From: Litoditis marina
Taxonomy: Eukaryota > Nematoda > Chromadorea > Rhabditida > Rhabditidae
Assembly: GCA_964036275.1 (NCBI GenBank)
Contig: OZ038433.1
Span: forward strand, 8,597,048-8,661,047
DNA: 64,000 nucleotides
Reading direction: 5' to 3'
This document shows, piece after piece, positions 34,901 through 45,410 of the stretch; within the stretch, counting starts at the first letter, position 1, and each line of letters opens with the position of its first letter. The notes beneath the pieces were generated by a model. The model did not search any database. It was given only the letters and a program-made list of their open reading frames with translations, and was not told the origin of the DNA. The position numbers were made by a program, and so were the translations under genes.

Positions 34901-36783
34901 AATTTTCCTCACCAGACCATTATATCCATTAGAAAACGAAAATTCCATCACGAGCCCCTATTCAAATTCTGAGAAAAACAAGTGAAAACGACATAATAAT
35001 TGAATGTTGTTAGATACCGTAGTTAAAAATTTGAATTACTGTATTCGCGCGCTCCAATTTTTTTGAATGAAGGCGCAAACTAGGTGTGTCGTATTTTGTA
35101 CACGCACAAGATAAGCGTATACATAAAACATATGGTCTTCTAGGGAGAAAGTTTTACAGAAAGTTTTCTCGAGATCGCTATTTTTGTTTTCAAGTGATGA
35201 AAGAGGATTTCTGCTTTAAGAAGCTATTTTGCTTGCGAAATTGAACATTTTGGAATTTTTGAAAAAATACGCAAATTTGCGCTGGTGCGGTACGGTGCGG
35301 TATTTTCAAATCGCGGTGCGGTATTTTCCCGGTGCGGTAGGTGCGGTAATTAGTAGGTCCCGGTTTCTATACCTAGCATTCTAGAATAACATGGGTTGTA
35401 AAAATCACTTCACTCAAAATATGAAGAAAATAATCTTCCAGTGAATGGTAAATTTATCTCGTTTTCTCAAGATTATTTTTTTTGTAGATCACCGCCGATG
35501 TTGCACTGACCACCACCCCCGTCATCAACGCCGCCGGAGTCTTCTCCCGCGAAGGATGGTTGTTCGGAGCCCAGGCTGCTTTCGACACTTCCTCTAACAA
35601 GGTAGGTACTTTCACTAATGAAATGTTCCGTCTACATTTTCAATTATGAGGTGTGTTTTCGCTTCTTTGGCAAGTAGTTTGTACATCAGATTTGCACTTC
35701 TCAGTAATCAATGGATCATATACCGACTGAAAATACAGTATAAATTATAAATTCTGAAATGTACACATGCATTGTCACTTGTTATCGTTGGCTTTAAACA
35801 ATGGAGTTTTCCAGCTTGCATCGACCGCTATTGCCTTTGGACATCAGACCTCGCAGTACACCCTCCATTCCTTCGTCGTCAACTCGACTGACTTCGGAGC
35901 ATCCCTCTACCACAAGGTCGCCCACAACGTTGAGATCGGAACTCAACTCGGCTGGAAGGTGTGTTTTCGTTGTCATCAGTAAACTAAACGTGTTCTGCGA
36001 AAAAAGACATCAGCTGTGTCGCATTACTAAGCTCACTTCCACGTGGTAATCAAGCTCACAACATAACAGCAATATTGTATCTTGAAATAGGGTTGTCTCT
36101 TCCAAGATCTTTGGAACTCTCTGTCGTGTTTTAGCGCAAACATATTTGTGAGGAGTGTCAGGGCTCACTGATCAGCAGCTGTCACTTTTTTGGTTACCAA
36201 ATAGTTTGAAATCTTTTTTAAAGATATTTATGACTGTGCGTTTATGGGTATTTTCTTTTCATCAGGAAAATTCTCGATCTACACCTGTTTCTCAAAGTTG
36301 AATATTTCATTGAGTAAATTCAGTTTATCGGTTGTCTTAGCGCTTTTCAATTTTTATGATCTTGCATATTAAGGTCGGAGGCAACGGAGCTGACTTCGCT
36401 CTTGCCACCAAGTACTCCCCCAGCAAGGACCTCGTTCTTCGCGGAAAGGTCAACAACAACAGCGTGGTCAGTTTTCGAACACCTTACACCTGTGATTCGT
36501 TCTGATTCTTAAGAAAGATTAGTTAATCAAGATTTCTAGGTGAAGTTTACTACTACGTGTGTAGTTTCTGTGCCAACCTGCCAAATCATGCAAAAAAGGG
36601 GCCTTTTTTGTTAAGTGTTAAGATGATCTTTAGTCGTGATCATGATAACAGGTTTTCTTTTAGGTCGCAGTTTCTGCCACTCACTCTCTTTCATCTGCTC
36701 TGAAGCTGACCCTCTCCACCCAGTTCAACCTTGCCGCCAACGAGGCCCACAAGTTCGGTCTGGGACTGGAGTTCGATCAATAA
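28956..36783 (+). CDS. vdac-1: Voltage-dependent anion channel (mitochondrial porin), 7 exons, 281 aa
   Basis: A 19-strand beta-barrel of the outer mitochondrial membrane that passes metabolites such as ATP and ADP. Exons: 28956-29019, 29199-29339, 29493-29662, 35488-35601, 35815-35958, 36374-36466, 36664-36783; phases agree. It starts MAPPTFADLGKSAKDLFNKG, the amphipathic N-terminal helix, and ends AHKFGLGLEFDQ. Segments such as LTEKWNTENQLGTVIEVNEQ, LYAPHAGKRSGKL and NSTDFGASLYHKV match nematode VDAC closely. Length is within two residues of C. elegans VDAC-1 as I recall it. Two acceptors read TTTAAG and ATTAAG rather than TTTCAG. Codon use is GC-ending and biased, as for a highly expressed gene. 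Intron 3 is 5.8 kb because of an inserted inverted-repeat element. In C. elegans this gene is next to plc-4, as here. Confidence 0.97.
30750..30960. repeat. GGTTAACC-rich block
   Basis: Many GTTAACC/GGTTAAC copies, opening CACAAGGAACCCGGTATTTC and closing with TTAACGAAATTCCAG. It resembles the element at 27880-28160 in layout and motif. Confidence 0.6.
30965..31388. repeat. Long near-perfect hairpin, family G
   Basis: The arms (about 30965-31126 and 31221-31388) are almost exact inverses, starting AAAAAGTGGGGGACCAACAG and ending CTGTTGGTCCCCCACTTTTT, with a loop of about 95 bp. The GTGGGGGACCA end recurs in the palindromes at 60766-61086 and 62140-62435. Confidence 0.88.
31640..32600. repeat. 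Satellite of about 131-bp units rich in TGACGTCA
   Basis: Alternating unit types give a repeat near 262 bp. Units carry TGACGTCAACTTTG and TGACGTCATCTGGCC. I count about a dozen intact TGACGTCA palindromes (e.g. 31731, 31758, 31867, 31893) and a few with one change (TGACTTCA, TAACGTCA). It lies in vdac-1 intron 3, inside the 5.2 kb element. Confidence 0.85.
33773..35110. mobile_element. Nested inverted-repeat element of about 1.3 kb
   Basis: Left TGTGCGTGTACAAAATACGA and right TCGTATTTTGTACACGCACA are inverses. The arms continue through ACACACC, GCGCC and AATTCAAATTTTTAACTACG to about 33870 on the left and from 35007 on the right. No coding frame was recognised inside, and the target duplication is not clear. 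Confidence 0.75.
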
Positions 36784-36898
36784 ATTATACACTGCACGTA
36801 GTCTTGTCTAGAACTAGGACAGTCGAACTTTCCGGTTGATATTTTATCGTTCCATAATTCGTATCAATTTATTTTTAACAGATTGATAATGATTTAAT

Positions 36899-36904
36899 AA
36901 TAAA
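36899..36904 (+). terminator. Candidate vdac-1 polyadenylation signal
   Basis: AATAAA 116 nt after the stop codon, in TTTAATAATAAACATTG. The LC8 gene converges from the other side, leaving about 230 bp between this signal and its stop. Confidence 0.7.
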
Positions 36905-37106
36905 CATTGTAATCGTTTTCGAACGTGGTTTTGGACAGTCCGGTGATGGAATGCGGTTATCATTACTTTGAGAAAACACTTATCTTGTGAGTGATGCGTG
37001 TTACTTGTGTCAACGGAGATAATCAATAATGAGAGCGATCAGAGCAGTTTCTTTTGCAGTTGTTGCCACCAAATGCAAACATTACATCATGTGAGGGGCA
37101 AATGTT

Positions 37107-37112
37107 TTTATT
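37107..37112 (-). terminator. Candidate LC8 gene polyadenylation signal
   Basis: AATAAA on the minus strand 23 nt past the stop codon. Confidence 0.6.
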
Positions 37113-37134
37113 TTTCTAAACAATCACAATAATA

Positions 37135-38689
37135 TCAGTAGCCGCACTTGAAGATCATCACATTCACCTGAAAAAAGAAATTTGAGTCATGTTTTCGAGT
37201 GATATTGTTGCCTCAGCGCAACTTCTCGGAAATAAGTATATCTAAGGACACCTAGTTACTAACGATTTTGAAGGCAGAAGAATAGATGCTGTATTGGAAC
37301 CTGCGCCAGTTTGCTTTAAACTTGTTAACGTCCTCATATAACTTTATAAAGACGTTCATAAGAACGAACGTGTTGAATATAGCAAGACGTCTGAGTGTTT
37401 TCCAGATGGAGGGCGATTTCGACGTGATACAAACGTTCATGGTTGCTTACCTTATTACACTTGAGTAGTAGAAAATGTCCCATTTCGTAAGATACTCTCG
37501 AGCCAAAACATTTCCCACAAATAACATGCCACGTAGCGCCCAATTGCTTATCCAACTCTTCTTTGATAAATGCTGCTACATCCTAAAAACTTAGAATAGA
37601 ATACTGAAAACTACAGTTGTGAACCGGTGGACACTGTTAGCTAAAAATCACTTAGAATCTAGTTCAACTTTAAGAATAAGCGGAAAGTTTGCTTCGTTTG
37701 TTTATCTTGGTCTTTCCTTGGAGAAACCCGTAAAAAATTAAAATATTGGCAGAAACAGAAATCAGCCCAACCGACTTCTTGTTTTTGCTGTCATGGAAAT
37801 CGCTTGATCAGTATTACTCAAACTCATGTATCTTCATTACGCATTGAATTCAGAAAAAAAGGAAAATACTCAAGTTCGAATCCAAACTACAAATATCTCC
37901 ACCCCTTTGATTTGAGCGAAAGCGAGTTACCACCGCCCGGGGGGGGGGGGGGGGGGGGGTAGATCAGAGCGGGAGTGTAACATGAGATGAGACAGTAGCG
38001 CCGCCTTATGACAGATTATCGCTCAAAAACAGCGACTGCGAACAAACTTTGTGGCTTGGAAACGGAAAAAAGGTGTGAATGATAGAGCATGTTCAACAAA
38101 TGTGTATATTTATTGCTGTTCACTGCACATTGGAAAAATGAGAAAAACATGTGAGTGTGAGCTGCCGTATCCCGATGTGGTTGTAGTTTGATCACGTGGT
38201 TTTAGGGTCGCGTTCAAACCACAACTTAGCATCGAATAGTATGGGCAGGTAGTATTCGGGATATGCACGAACTTGGTTCGTAAGCATGTTGTTATTCAAT
38301 TTCGAGTTAGATCATTGTTGGAAGTGTCATTACCGGCTTGACTATACCTCGCTATAGTGAGGGTAATATTCAACACAGTCGAACTTAGAACCAACACGTA
38401 CCCCTATATAATATCATTTCTACTGAGACTACTACAAAATATATTCCAAATTTTCGAATAAGGTTTCTAATAGGTATGCGAAAATCTTTCACTTCTGCGG
38501 CACAAGTTCCATGGTTAAAGCACTGAAAGATTTGGAGTCATACTGTAGGAGTCGCAGTCTGCAAGACAAGGAGTATACCTTGTCTATATTGTACAACCGT
38601 TGGGCCTCCTTGACTATGCTCATGACAGCGGTCTGTTCTTGTTCCTCCATGTCACCTTCTTTCACTTCTAATTTGTCGTTTTCCGACAT
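37135..38689 (-). CDS. LC8-type dynein light chain, 3 exons, 91 aa
   Basis: LC8 proteins are dimeric hubs in dynein and many other complexes. Exons in transcript order: 38579-38689, 37451-37582, 37135-37167; phases agree. The protein has a short acidic N-terminus ([20 protein letters not shown]), helix [16 protein letters not shown], helix [13 protein letters not shown], the hallmark [13 protein letters not shown], and final strand [10 protein letters not shown]. Length matches LC8 (about 89 aa). The ligand-binding strand reads FGSRVSYEM where conserved LC8 has FGSYVTHET, so this is a divergent paralogue; its partners may differ. AATAAA is present on the minus strand at 37107-37112. I cannot say which C. 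elegans dlc gene it matches. Confidence 0.92.
37939..37959 (+). repeat. G21 homopolymer
   Basis: Uninterrupted run of 21 G preceded by CACCGCCC, in the LC8 intron between exons 1 and 2. It has G-quadruplex potential. Confidence 0.95.
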
Positions 38690-39764
38690 TGTTTAGCTGA
38701 AATTTCGATCAATTGACAAAAACGGCCAAAGTAACCACAATAAAACGATAATTTTCGTACCGAACCGACTCTTCCCGAATCAAGCGGTCACATGAACCAG
38801 TTCCCTACTCAAACCGGCACGTTACCACATCAAAGTAGCGTAATCGACCAGCTTTGGCATTAATCAGTACAAATGGATCGACCATTGCCGATTCGAATTT
38901 AGTTCCGTTGTGGAGCGAACCAGGCGGTTCAGAAAAAATCGGTTAGCTTTTGGTTCGCGAAGAGTTATGGAAAGGGAGCAATGTGCAAGCAATTCGTAAA
39001 AGTTGGTTTGTTTTACAGGAACAAACTTGAGGGAAGATACGCTTTATTTGATTTTGAATCATATATTTTGAATGAGCACATCATTCGGAGAAATACTATA
39101 GTTTTTGACAGTTTTTAGGCTGCCGTAATTTTCAGCGATTAACAGACTACTTCGTCAGATAAGAAACGAAGTTTAAAGGAATACACTGAGGCAGAATTTA
39201 TGAGTGAAAAACCGAAAACTCAACATTATGATAAACAGAACACCGTTCTGAAATTTGAAACAATATTTTTTCTGAAAAGAGCGAAGCAACTTAAGAAGAC
39301 GTAATTGTGGTCCAAAGTAGGGAAAATCCCAATCGAGAGAACGGAAAATAAATAGAATATACAGAGAAAATATATTTGGAAAGAAAAATGATAAATTCAA
39401 ATAGGTAACAGTATCACATTCTGAGAATGGTATGTCATTGGAAACTTGAATTTGCAGCTTTTTTACCATTTCATGTGCAATGCTCTGCCCATACGTAAAA
39501 AGTGCACATGCCGTGTACTGCCGAGAACTCGCTAGTAGTGAAGAAGATACCCCAAACGGAATACCAACATCTGTGGTTTTGAAACATGATGTCATTAACA
39601 TGAAAAGAAGTTGCAAACTGAAAAGTTGCACTATGCCTAATTGGAAGATCTTCGATTTGCGTCAGAGGAACAGAGAGGTCAAGAATCAGTTCCCTTTTCG
39701 GCTAAACTTGGACAATGAAAAAACATGATAGGGGTCGCTCTAGAAAGTTTAAAACTGATGTATC

Positions 39765-39834
39765 TGTAGTTTGATATCAGCACCTTTATGGGCAAAAAGG
39801 GAATTGTGACTGTGCGCTAAGATCAAACTACATT
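39765..39834. repeat. MITE-like repeat, family B
   Basis: TGTAGTTTGATATCAG at left and AGATCAAACTACATTT at right, about 70 bp apart. Confidence 0.7.
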
Positions 39835-42235
39835 TCAGAATCAGATTCACATACAACTACACTTGCTATTTCGTAATTATAAATAACGAACATGAAACCG
39901 CATTCGAGTTTTGAACAACTTTTAAAAACTGTTAATTTTCGAAACTCATAGTGAAAATCGACAATAGCCGAGAATAAGAACTCGCGTAGAAGGTAATGAA
40001 GGAACATAATTGGATAACAATGCAAAGTCTATAGGTTCTAGTATGATGTGGATAACCTATTCCTAACTGGTTGCTGCACGGAAATAACTCTATTACACAT
40101 AATTACAATCTACCAGATGCTATCAAGATGCTCATGGAAAATTATGCAACTTCGAAAAAAAAGTCACCGAACAAGACTTCATGAAACCAAAATAACGGTC
40201 CATTGGTGAAGGTATTCACGAAGATTTTACGTGATCTAAATAAATCTTGAAGACTTGTTCTACAAAACATAACTCTTCAATTGATGATTCACTTATTGTA
40301 CTGCAACTCCCAACTACATGACCAAGTTCAACGTATTTCTGTAGAAATATACAGTCAGTTCGGCAATTCTAGTAACAGTTCATAACTTTTGTTTTTTGTC
40401 CATTTTGTAGATAGGTTATTTTTTTCTAAAGGGCTTCATCAAAAATTAAAGTACACCGCCGGAAGTTCGTGTTTTTCTTGATTCACAGGACAGTTTCGGT
40501 TCAAAACGCTGTTAAGCAACATTTTTTCTGATTTATAACTCTATTAAGAAACTTTTTTCTATTTGGATACCGTGTACAACATATCACCTCAACAAACTAA
40601 ACTTTAACCTAAACTCATTTTTCTCATTGGAGGACCACATCAAATTTGCATTGTAGAAAATTAGGTGTCACGTGTTAAATCGCGAATAATACAATATTAT
40701 ACTATTGAACGGTTACGATGAACGGTTAAATGTTTTTTTAGGTGTAAAAGAAAAAGCCGAATCGTTGAGAAGATGCATTGCTTGGGGTAGATTGCCACTA
40801 CTAAGAGAACAGCTGCTGTTGCATGAAAGAAATAAAAAGTGAACCGAAACAAACAATATGTGAATGATACGTTTCTATTGAATAATATAGTGTTTTTCCG
40901 TTCTGGATCCTAGAATTGAATCAACAAAGGGTGAAATAGAACCAAAATTGAGATTATTGTGATTCCGTGAAATGTTTGGTAACTCGCAAGTACTTTCAGG
41001 GTACTCAATATTCTCCTACATACATGAGTTGAAAGTCAGTTATCTCCTTAGGGAAGAAAATATCTATAACAGGGATCTGTTTGAAAACAGAAAGGCTCAT
41101 GTAAACTCATGCTTTTCGGGTCGGGTTAGTTTTTGTCATTCCCATTCGCCTTTGGCAGCGAGTCAATTACAGGTTGTACGACATGTGAGAAAAAACGTAT
41201 TCACATAAATACTGTTCCAATTATACTTTCATTATATTCTTCACAAGTTAGGTTTTTCACTTTCAGAACTAAGGCACATACTCAAACTATAGAAATCAAG
41301 ATGTTTTTGTTTTTGTCAGAGGTTCAACTATACAAAGCCATTAAATAACCACAGCTTAAAACCAAACAAATGATAAACACGTGTAAACGGGATAGTTTGA
41401 TGAAAACATCCAATTAGTCCTGAGGCAAAGTAGACGGGGAACCGACAATTGGTCTCCCTCGCCCAGGGGGGATTGTCATTACACCTCTCCGGCTGCCTTG
41501 TTGCTATCTATCTCCCATGTCACACTAGCCAGCCAGCTGGGGGATACGACGTGCCGGAACACGTGTCTCACGTGCTTCACGTGAAACACACATTCTTTAG
41601 TAAACAAAAACAAATATAAACTATGGGCTATTGGAGCTGTGCTAACCTCATTTTCAGAACAAATTTATAGCTGATATGCGTTCAGTTTCTCCGATAGATT
41701 TTTTGTTCTCCTGTTCATTACTTCCCGATACCAGTGTTCCGGTCTGAAGTTTTTCAGTTAGTCCGATATTGATGCAATCCGATTTCCAAAGTTTTCTCAA
41801 ACAAGTTTGCTGATCTTCAGGTTGTCCGATAGTTTTCCAAATATAATAGATGCTTCTTCAGATTATAATGCTTCTTCAGTTCAGATTCCACGGTTCGGTG
41901 ACATATAAGTTGGGAAGAAGTTTTTATTTAGAATAAACATAGCAATGAATCATTTAATTTCCCAGAACGATGAAGATCTTTAAATTAAAGCGTATTGCGG
42001 TGGAATAAACTAAAAAACAGTGCCTATTTATCCTATTTCAATCAGATCTCACAGTAATCCAAACTAGCAAGATTTTTTTAGATATGGTAATTCATAGTGG
42101 CAAGCGGTAATTCTTTCCAAGTAGAGACAAATGAGTTGAAACATAGTTCATGAATGATTTACAGAGCAACTAGAAGCACTGAAGAATCCGAATTTGTATT
42201 TGTAAGTAAACAACTATAGAGAACTAAATAATCGT

Positions 42236-42304
42236 TGTAGTCTGATCTTGAAACATGCCGCTGTTCACAAATTTAGACCGAAAAGCAACGGATCAAACTA
42301 CAAA
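42236..42304. repeat. MITE-like repeat, family B
   Basis: TTGTAGTCTGATCTTG at left and GGATCAAACTACAAACAC at right. It lies just beyond the 3' end of the gene that ends at 42347. Confidence 0.7.
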
Positions 42305-42346
42305 CACAAGAGATGGGGCATCATATACCGTATTGACAAAGGTTTT

Positions 42347-44451
42347 TCACGGATAACTATTCTGAATGCCTTTGAGATGAGCTTCCAACCAGCTGTCACT
42401 TGAGCCTGAACTGGAGTGGCACGGCAAGGAAATGGCCTCTTTCTTGAAGCAGTTCAGATATAGTGCACTGTTGGAGAGAGCGGGATAGAGACTGCTTCCG
42501 GATGTCTTCTCATCGTTGCTGACAGTTATTGAATCCCACCATTTCGTCGACCGACTTATCTAGAAGGAAGATTTAGTTGAGATGAGCCAGAAATGAAAAT
42601 GAACACGAAAGAGATGCCCATGACAAACTGATATACCTCACGATTTGAAATAGTGTATAATCACAGCGGCACAATTCGATTTGACGCTGCTTTTGTCCTC
42701 GATGAGCCGGGTACCTAGGTACCCGGCTCATCGAGGTACTAAATGTATACATTCTTTCGAAATGCAAGAGAAGGTCGCCATAATGAGCATGAATGAATAT
42801 TGAGGTTACCATGAATAAAGTTAACTCGTACATAGCAACAAGTTTTTAGAGAATATGTTTCATTTGTTTTCGTTCCCACTGAAACTTGCTGCAATTGTGC
42901 CTAGACTTTCGGAGGACTATGTGCCAAAACAATACTGGAATAAAGGAATAACGTTTTCGGTTTCTTAGTTGCGTAGTTTCGTCTCTAAATATGAGTTCTT
43001 GTGAGAGGTTAAAACATGAGATGATGTTCATGTTCATAATTGCTTAGTTTGACCCACCCATTGCCAACGGGGGGAACCAGAATTCTTCTGCAGTTCCCAC
43101 TCAACAACACTGACATTTGTCTTATTCTCTCCATTGATGTAAACTAAATCGGCGGATTTGAAGTATATCTCCCCGCGGATAGGTTTCACTTGAACGGTGT
43201 CAGCTCCTCCATTCCAACTGTTGTAAAAACTTAATTTTTTTGAAAATATTCTAAGCAAAGTTTTTTTCAAAACGCAATTTTCTTTTAATCATGTAAATGT
43301 TTTCCCTCGGAAATGCAGTACATTTCCTAACAAATCTAACACATATATATCTTTCAACCGTACATGATTGTTCGGAGGTTTCAGCTGAATAGTCAATTAT
43401 GTTAACAATTAAACAAACATAATCGTTCATCTAGGTGTCAACTTCTTCTTTTTGCTCCCGACAGGGAAGCCGAAGTAAACGAGAACATAATTCATGTTAG
43501 ATAAATGACAAACTAACTGAAATATGCAATAACGTCATTGAATGACGTCTTACTACTGGCTGAGAAATGTAAAATATTGTGTTGAACAAGGAAGGTCATT
43601 GGTTAATAGGTGAATATGCCTTCCTTGACGTTTTCTCGAAAACGCGGCGCTCTCGCGCACGTACATGATATTTTTTTGCTGCATAATAATAAATTTGAAA
43701 ACTTTCTGTGTGTAAGTTGGACAAGTTCTATCTCAAAACAGAGTGAATGACTCTTTTCCCGTTTCTAAAAGTTACTTGCATCACACATTGTAGATGTTAG
43801 GTCCCTTGAAGTACTTACTCGTAGGAGGTTTGTCCAGAATTGCATGATTTGTTGCCAACGAGAAAGAACACATCACATATGCCGTCTGAAACTGTCTCTT
43901 TCGAGTTTGCATCAAGTATTTATTTGTTGTCGAGTTCCTCTATTCTCCACTCTCATCACGAGTCTAGTGTATACGGTCACTAGTTGTCGTTTTGTATGAC
44001 TTATTTGTTCCGAGGCAATATTCGTCTTATCTGCAAAATACCACGAATTAGTTGTAGTTCTGTTTGTCGTTTATTTTTGTAACATATGACCTATCAATTG
44101 AGAATCTGTATGATTTGTAAAACTGATGAGAGCTGAATGTCTTAGTGAAGTTGATCGTTTTGTATACTGTCAGTCAATTGCACAGTCACGTGAAACTGTT
44201 AAACACAGCAGAACTCAGAAACGTACAATGACAAAGTGCACGATTCCTCATTAAAATGCTAACTTTTCACTTATTCCTAGTATCGCCAACTCGCAACTCA
44301 CCAACTCGCATTATCTTGGTTCCGTCGATATTTGTGGTCGCTTCGATCGTATTAGGATCAAACACCAACGGCAGGAAGTACAAGTCGTCAGCTGGAACTA
44401 CCTTCACGTCATCAAAATCGATGAGTTCTCGCCATGTGTATCCAGCAACTA
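42347..44451 (-). CDS. Unrecognised gene, last four exons (about 196 aa, 5' end not found)
   Basis: Exons in transcript order: 44302-44451, 43819-43885, 43058-43217, 42347-42559. All phases agree and all donors and acceptors are good. The protein reads GYTWRELIDFDDVKVVPADD, then LYFLPLVFDPNTIEATTNID, GICDVFFLVGNKSCNSGQTS, WNGGADTVQVKPIRGEIYFK and a Ser-rich tail with LNCFKKEAISLPCHSS, ending IQNSYP. It has about five cysteines, NKT and NVS glycosylation-like sites and no transmembrane segment in this part, so it may be extracellular. I do not recognise a domain. The first exon here starts mid-codon (phase 1), so at least one 5' exon is missing. Only about 300 bp lie between it and the 9.5 kb foldback element, so the start may be beyond that element or lost. 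Confidence 0.7.
42697..42736. repeat. Perfect 40-bp palindrome
   Basis: Each half is CCTCGATGAGCCGGGTACCT or its exact inverse, with no loop. It lies in the intron between the last two exons of the unrecognised gene. The GGGTACCTAGGTACC core also occurs, less perfectly, in the element at 27880-28160. Confidence 0.95.
44173..44258 (-). repeat. Dispersed repeat, family F copy 2
   Basis: The reverse strand carries TTAATGAGGAATCGTGCACT and TTTCACGTGACTGTGCAATT, matching copies at 13669-13760 and 60268-60350. Confidence 0.65.
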
Positions 44452-44747
44452 CTATTTGTGTATAAATTTTTTTTCTAGTAAAACAGTTTTCTCAAGCTTC
44501 ATCAAAATTAATCGACGACGCCGGATCAGCTCATTTTACAGTTCATGGCTGTTTGCTGTAAGTCTACTGGGAAAATTGTTCATCAAAGTGCAGATTTTTC
44601 ATATTCAAGCAATGAACGTTCAAATTACTGTTCCCAGTTTGAACCATTTGTGAAAAAGTACCAATCAGTACCCAATAATGATATAGTGTCAGTGCACCCA
44701 TCGCGCACAATCAACTTTTATTTTTTTTCAATCAAACTTTTATTTTT

Positions 44748-45410
44748 GGCAATTGTCAAACCTTACCGACTTGTAAACCTTACTCTTTTGTAAACCTTAC
44801 TCGCTGAGGCTCGTTTTTCTTAAAATTGGTTTTGATTCGTTATTGAAGTTTATATTTCGATTATTCTCATTATTATTGTTTATAAATACTTCATGTGAGG
44901 TTGAAATCAAATAACATGTAATAGGCGCTCACAGCTTGCATTGAATGTGATATCTTCCAATATCGTGCAGAATTCTGTTATAAGCTAGCTGCACGATGTT
45001 TTTGATAATTTCAATAGTTGCATTCAGAAAGTAAGTTTATCGTACGTTCTCACTAAATAAGAGTTTATTCGAGCGAGAATATATTGTTTCTTCATATATT
45101 CGTTCTAAACATAAGTGTGTAATTCTCTAAAGTTCTGTTGCACGTTCGTTTTAGGCCGCATGTTGAGACATGCGAAAACAGTTTTATATTATTGTTTCAA
45201 AGTTATGACGTAAGAGTATGGGTTCTTTCCGAATTGTAACTTGCTCTTATCTTGTTGCGTCACAGTTTTGTAGAAAATATAGAATTGATCTTCCAGATAG
45301 AACTATCAAGATGGGAAAAATTAGGGACCCATATTTTGGAAAACGGCAACTTCATGATTCCAGGTAATTTTCATTCTCCAGAGTTGTATGGCCTACATGA
45401 TAGGTAACTG
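44748..45410 (+). repeat. Left inverted arm of the foldback element
   Basis: About 660 bp that is nearly identical to the inverse of 53640-54301, with scattered changes (for example CTAGCTGCACGATG against GCTGCACGATG). Both arms contain TAAACCTTACTC repeats near the tip. Confidence 0.88.

Larger units (their letters stand above)
30169..35361. mobile_element. 5.2 kb inverted-repeat DNA element with 9-bp target duplication
   Basis: Left end GGGACCTACTAATTACCGCA and right end TGCGGTAATTAGTAGGTCCC are perfect inverses. The inverted repeat continues for about 180 bp with CCGCACC/GGTGCGG motifs and ACGCAAATTTGCG. GGTTTCTAT directly flanks both sides (30160-30168 and 35362-35370), a 9-bp target duplication as made by Mutator-like transposases. 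I found no transposase frame inside, so it is non-autonomous. It carries nested pieces: a GGTTAACC block (30750-30960), a long hairpin (30965-31388), a TGACGTCA satellite (31640-32600) and an inner inverted-repeat element (33773-35110). It sits wholly inside vdac-1 intron 3. Confidence 0.88.
38690..42346. other. Gene-poor stretch between LC8 and the next gene
   Basis: Holds a CCGAACC/GGTTCGG-rich patch (38765-38965), a family B element (39765-39834), a minus-strand open frame at 39173-39631 that would give a hydrophobic start and a Cys-containing stretch, and three CACGTG hexamers in 24 bp (41560, 41569, 41578). None can be called a gene with confidence. Confidence 0.5.

Noticed and set aside
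37865..37900. tRNA-like GTTCGAATCC
   Set aside because: No acceptor stem or D and anticodon arms could be folded around it; the match is the T-loop motif alone.
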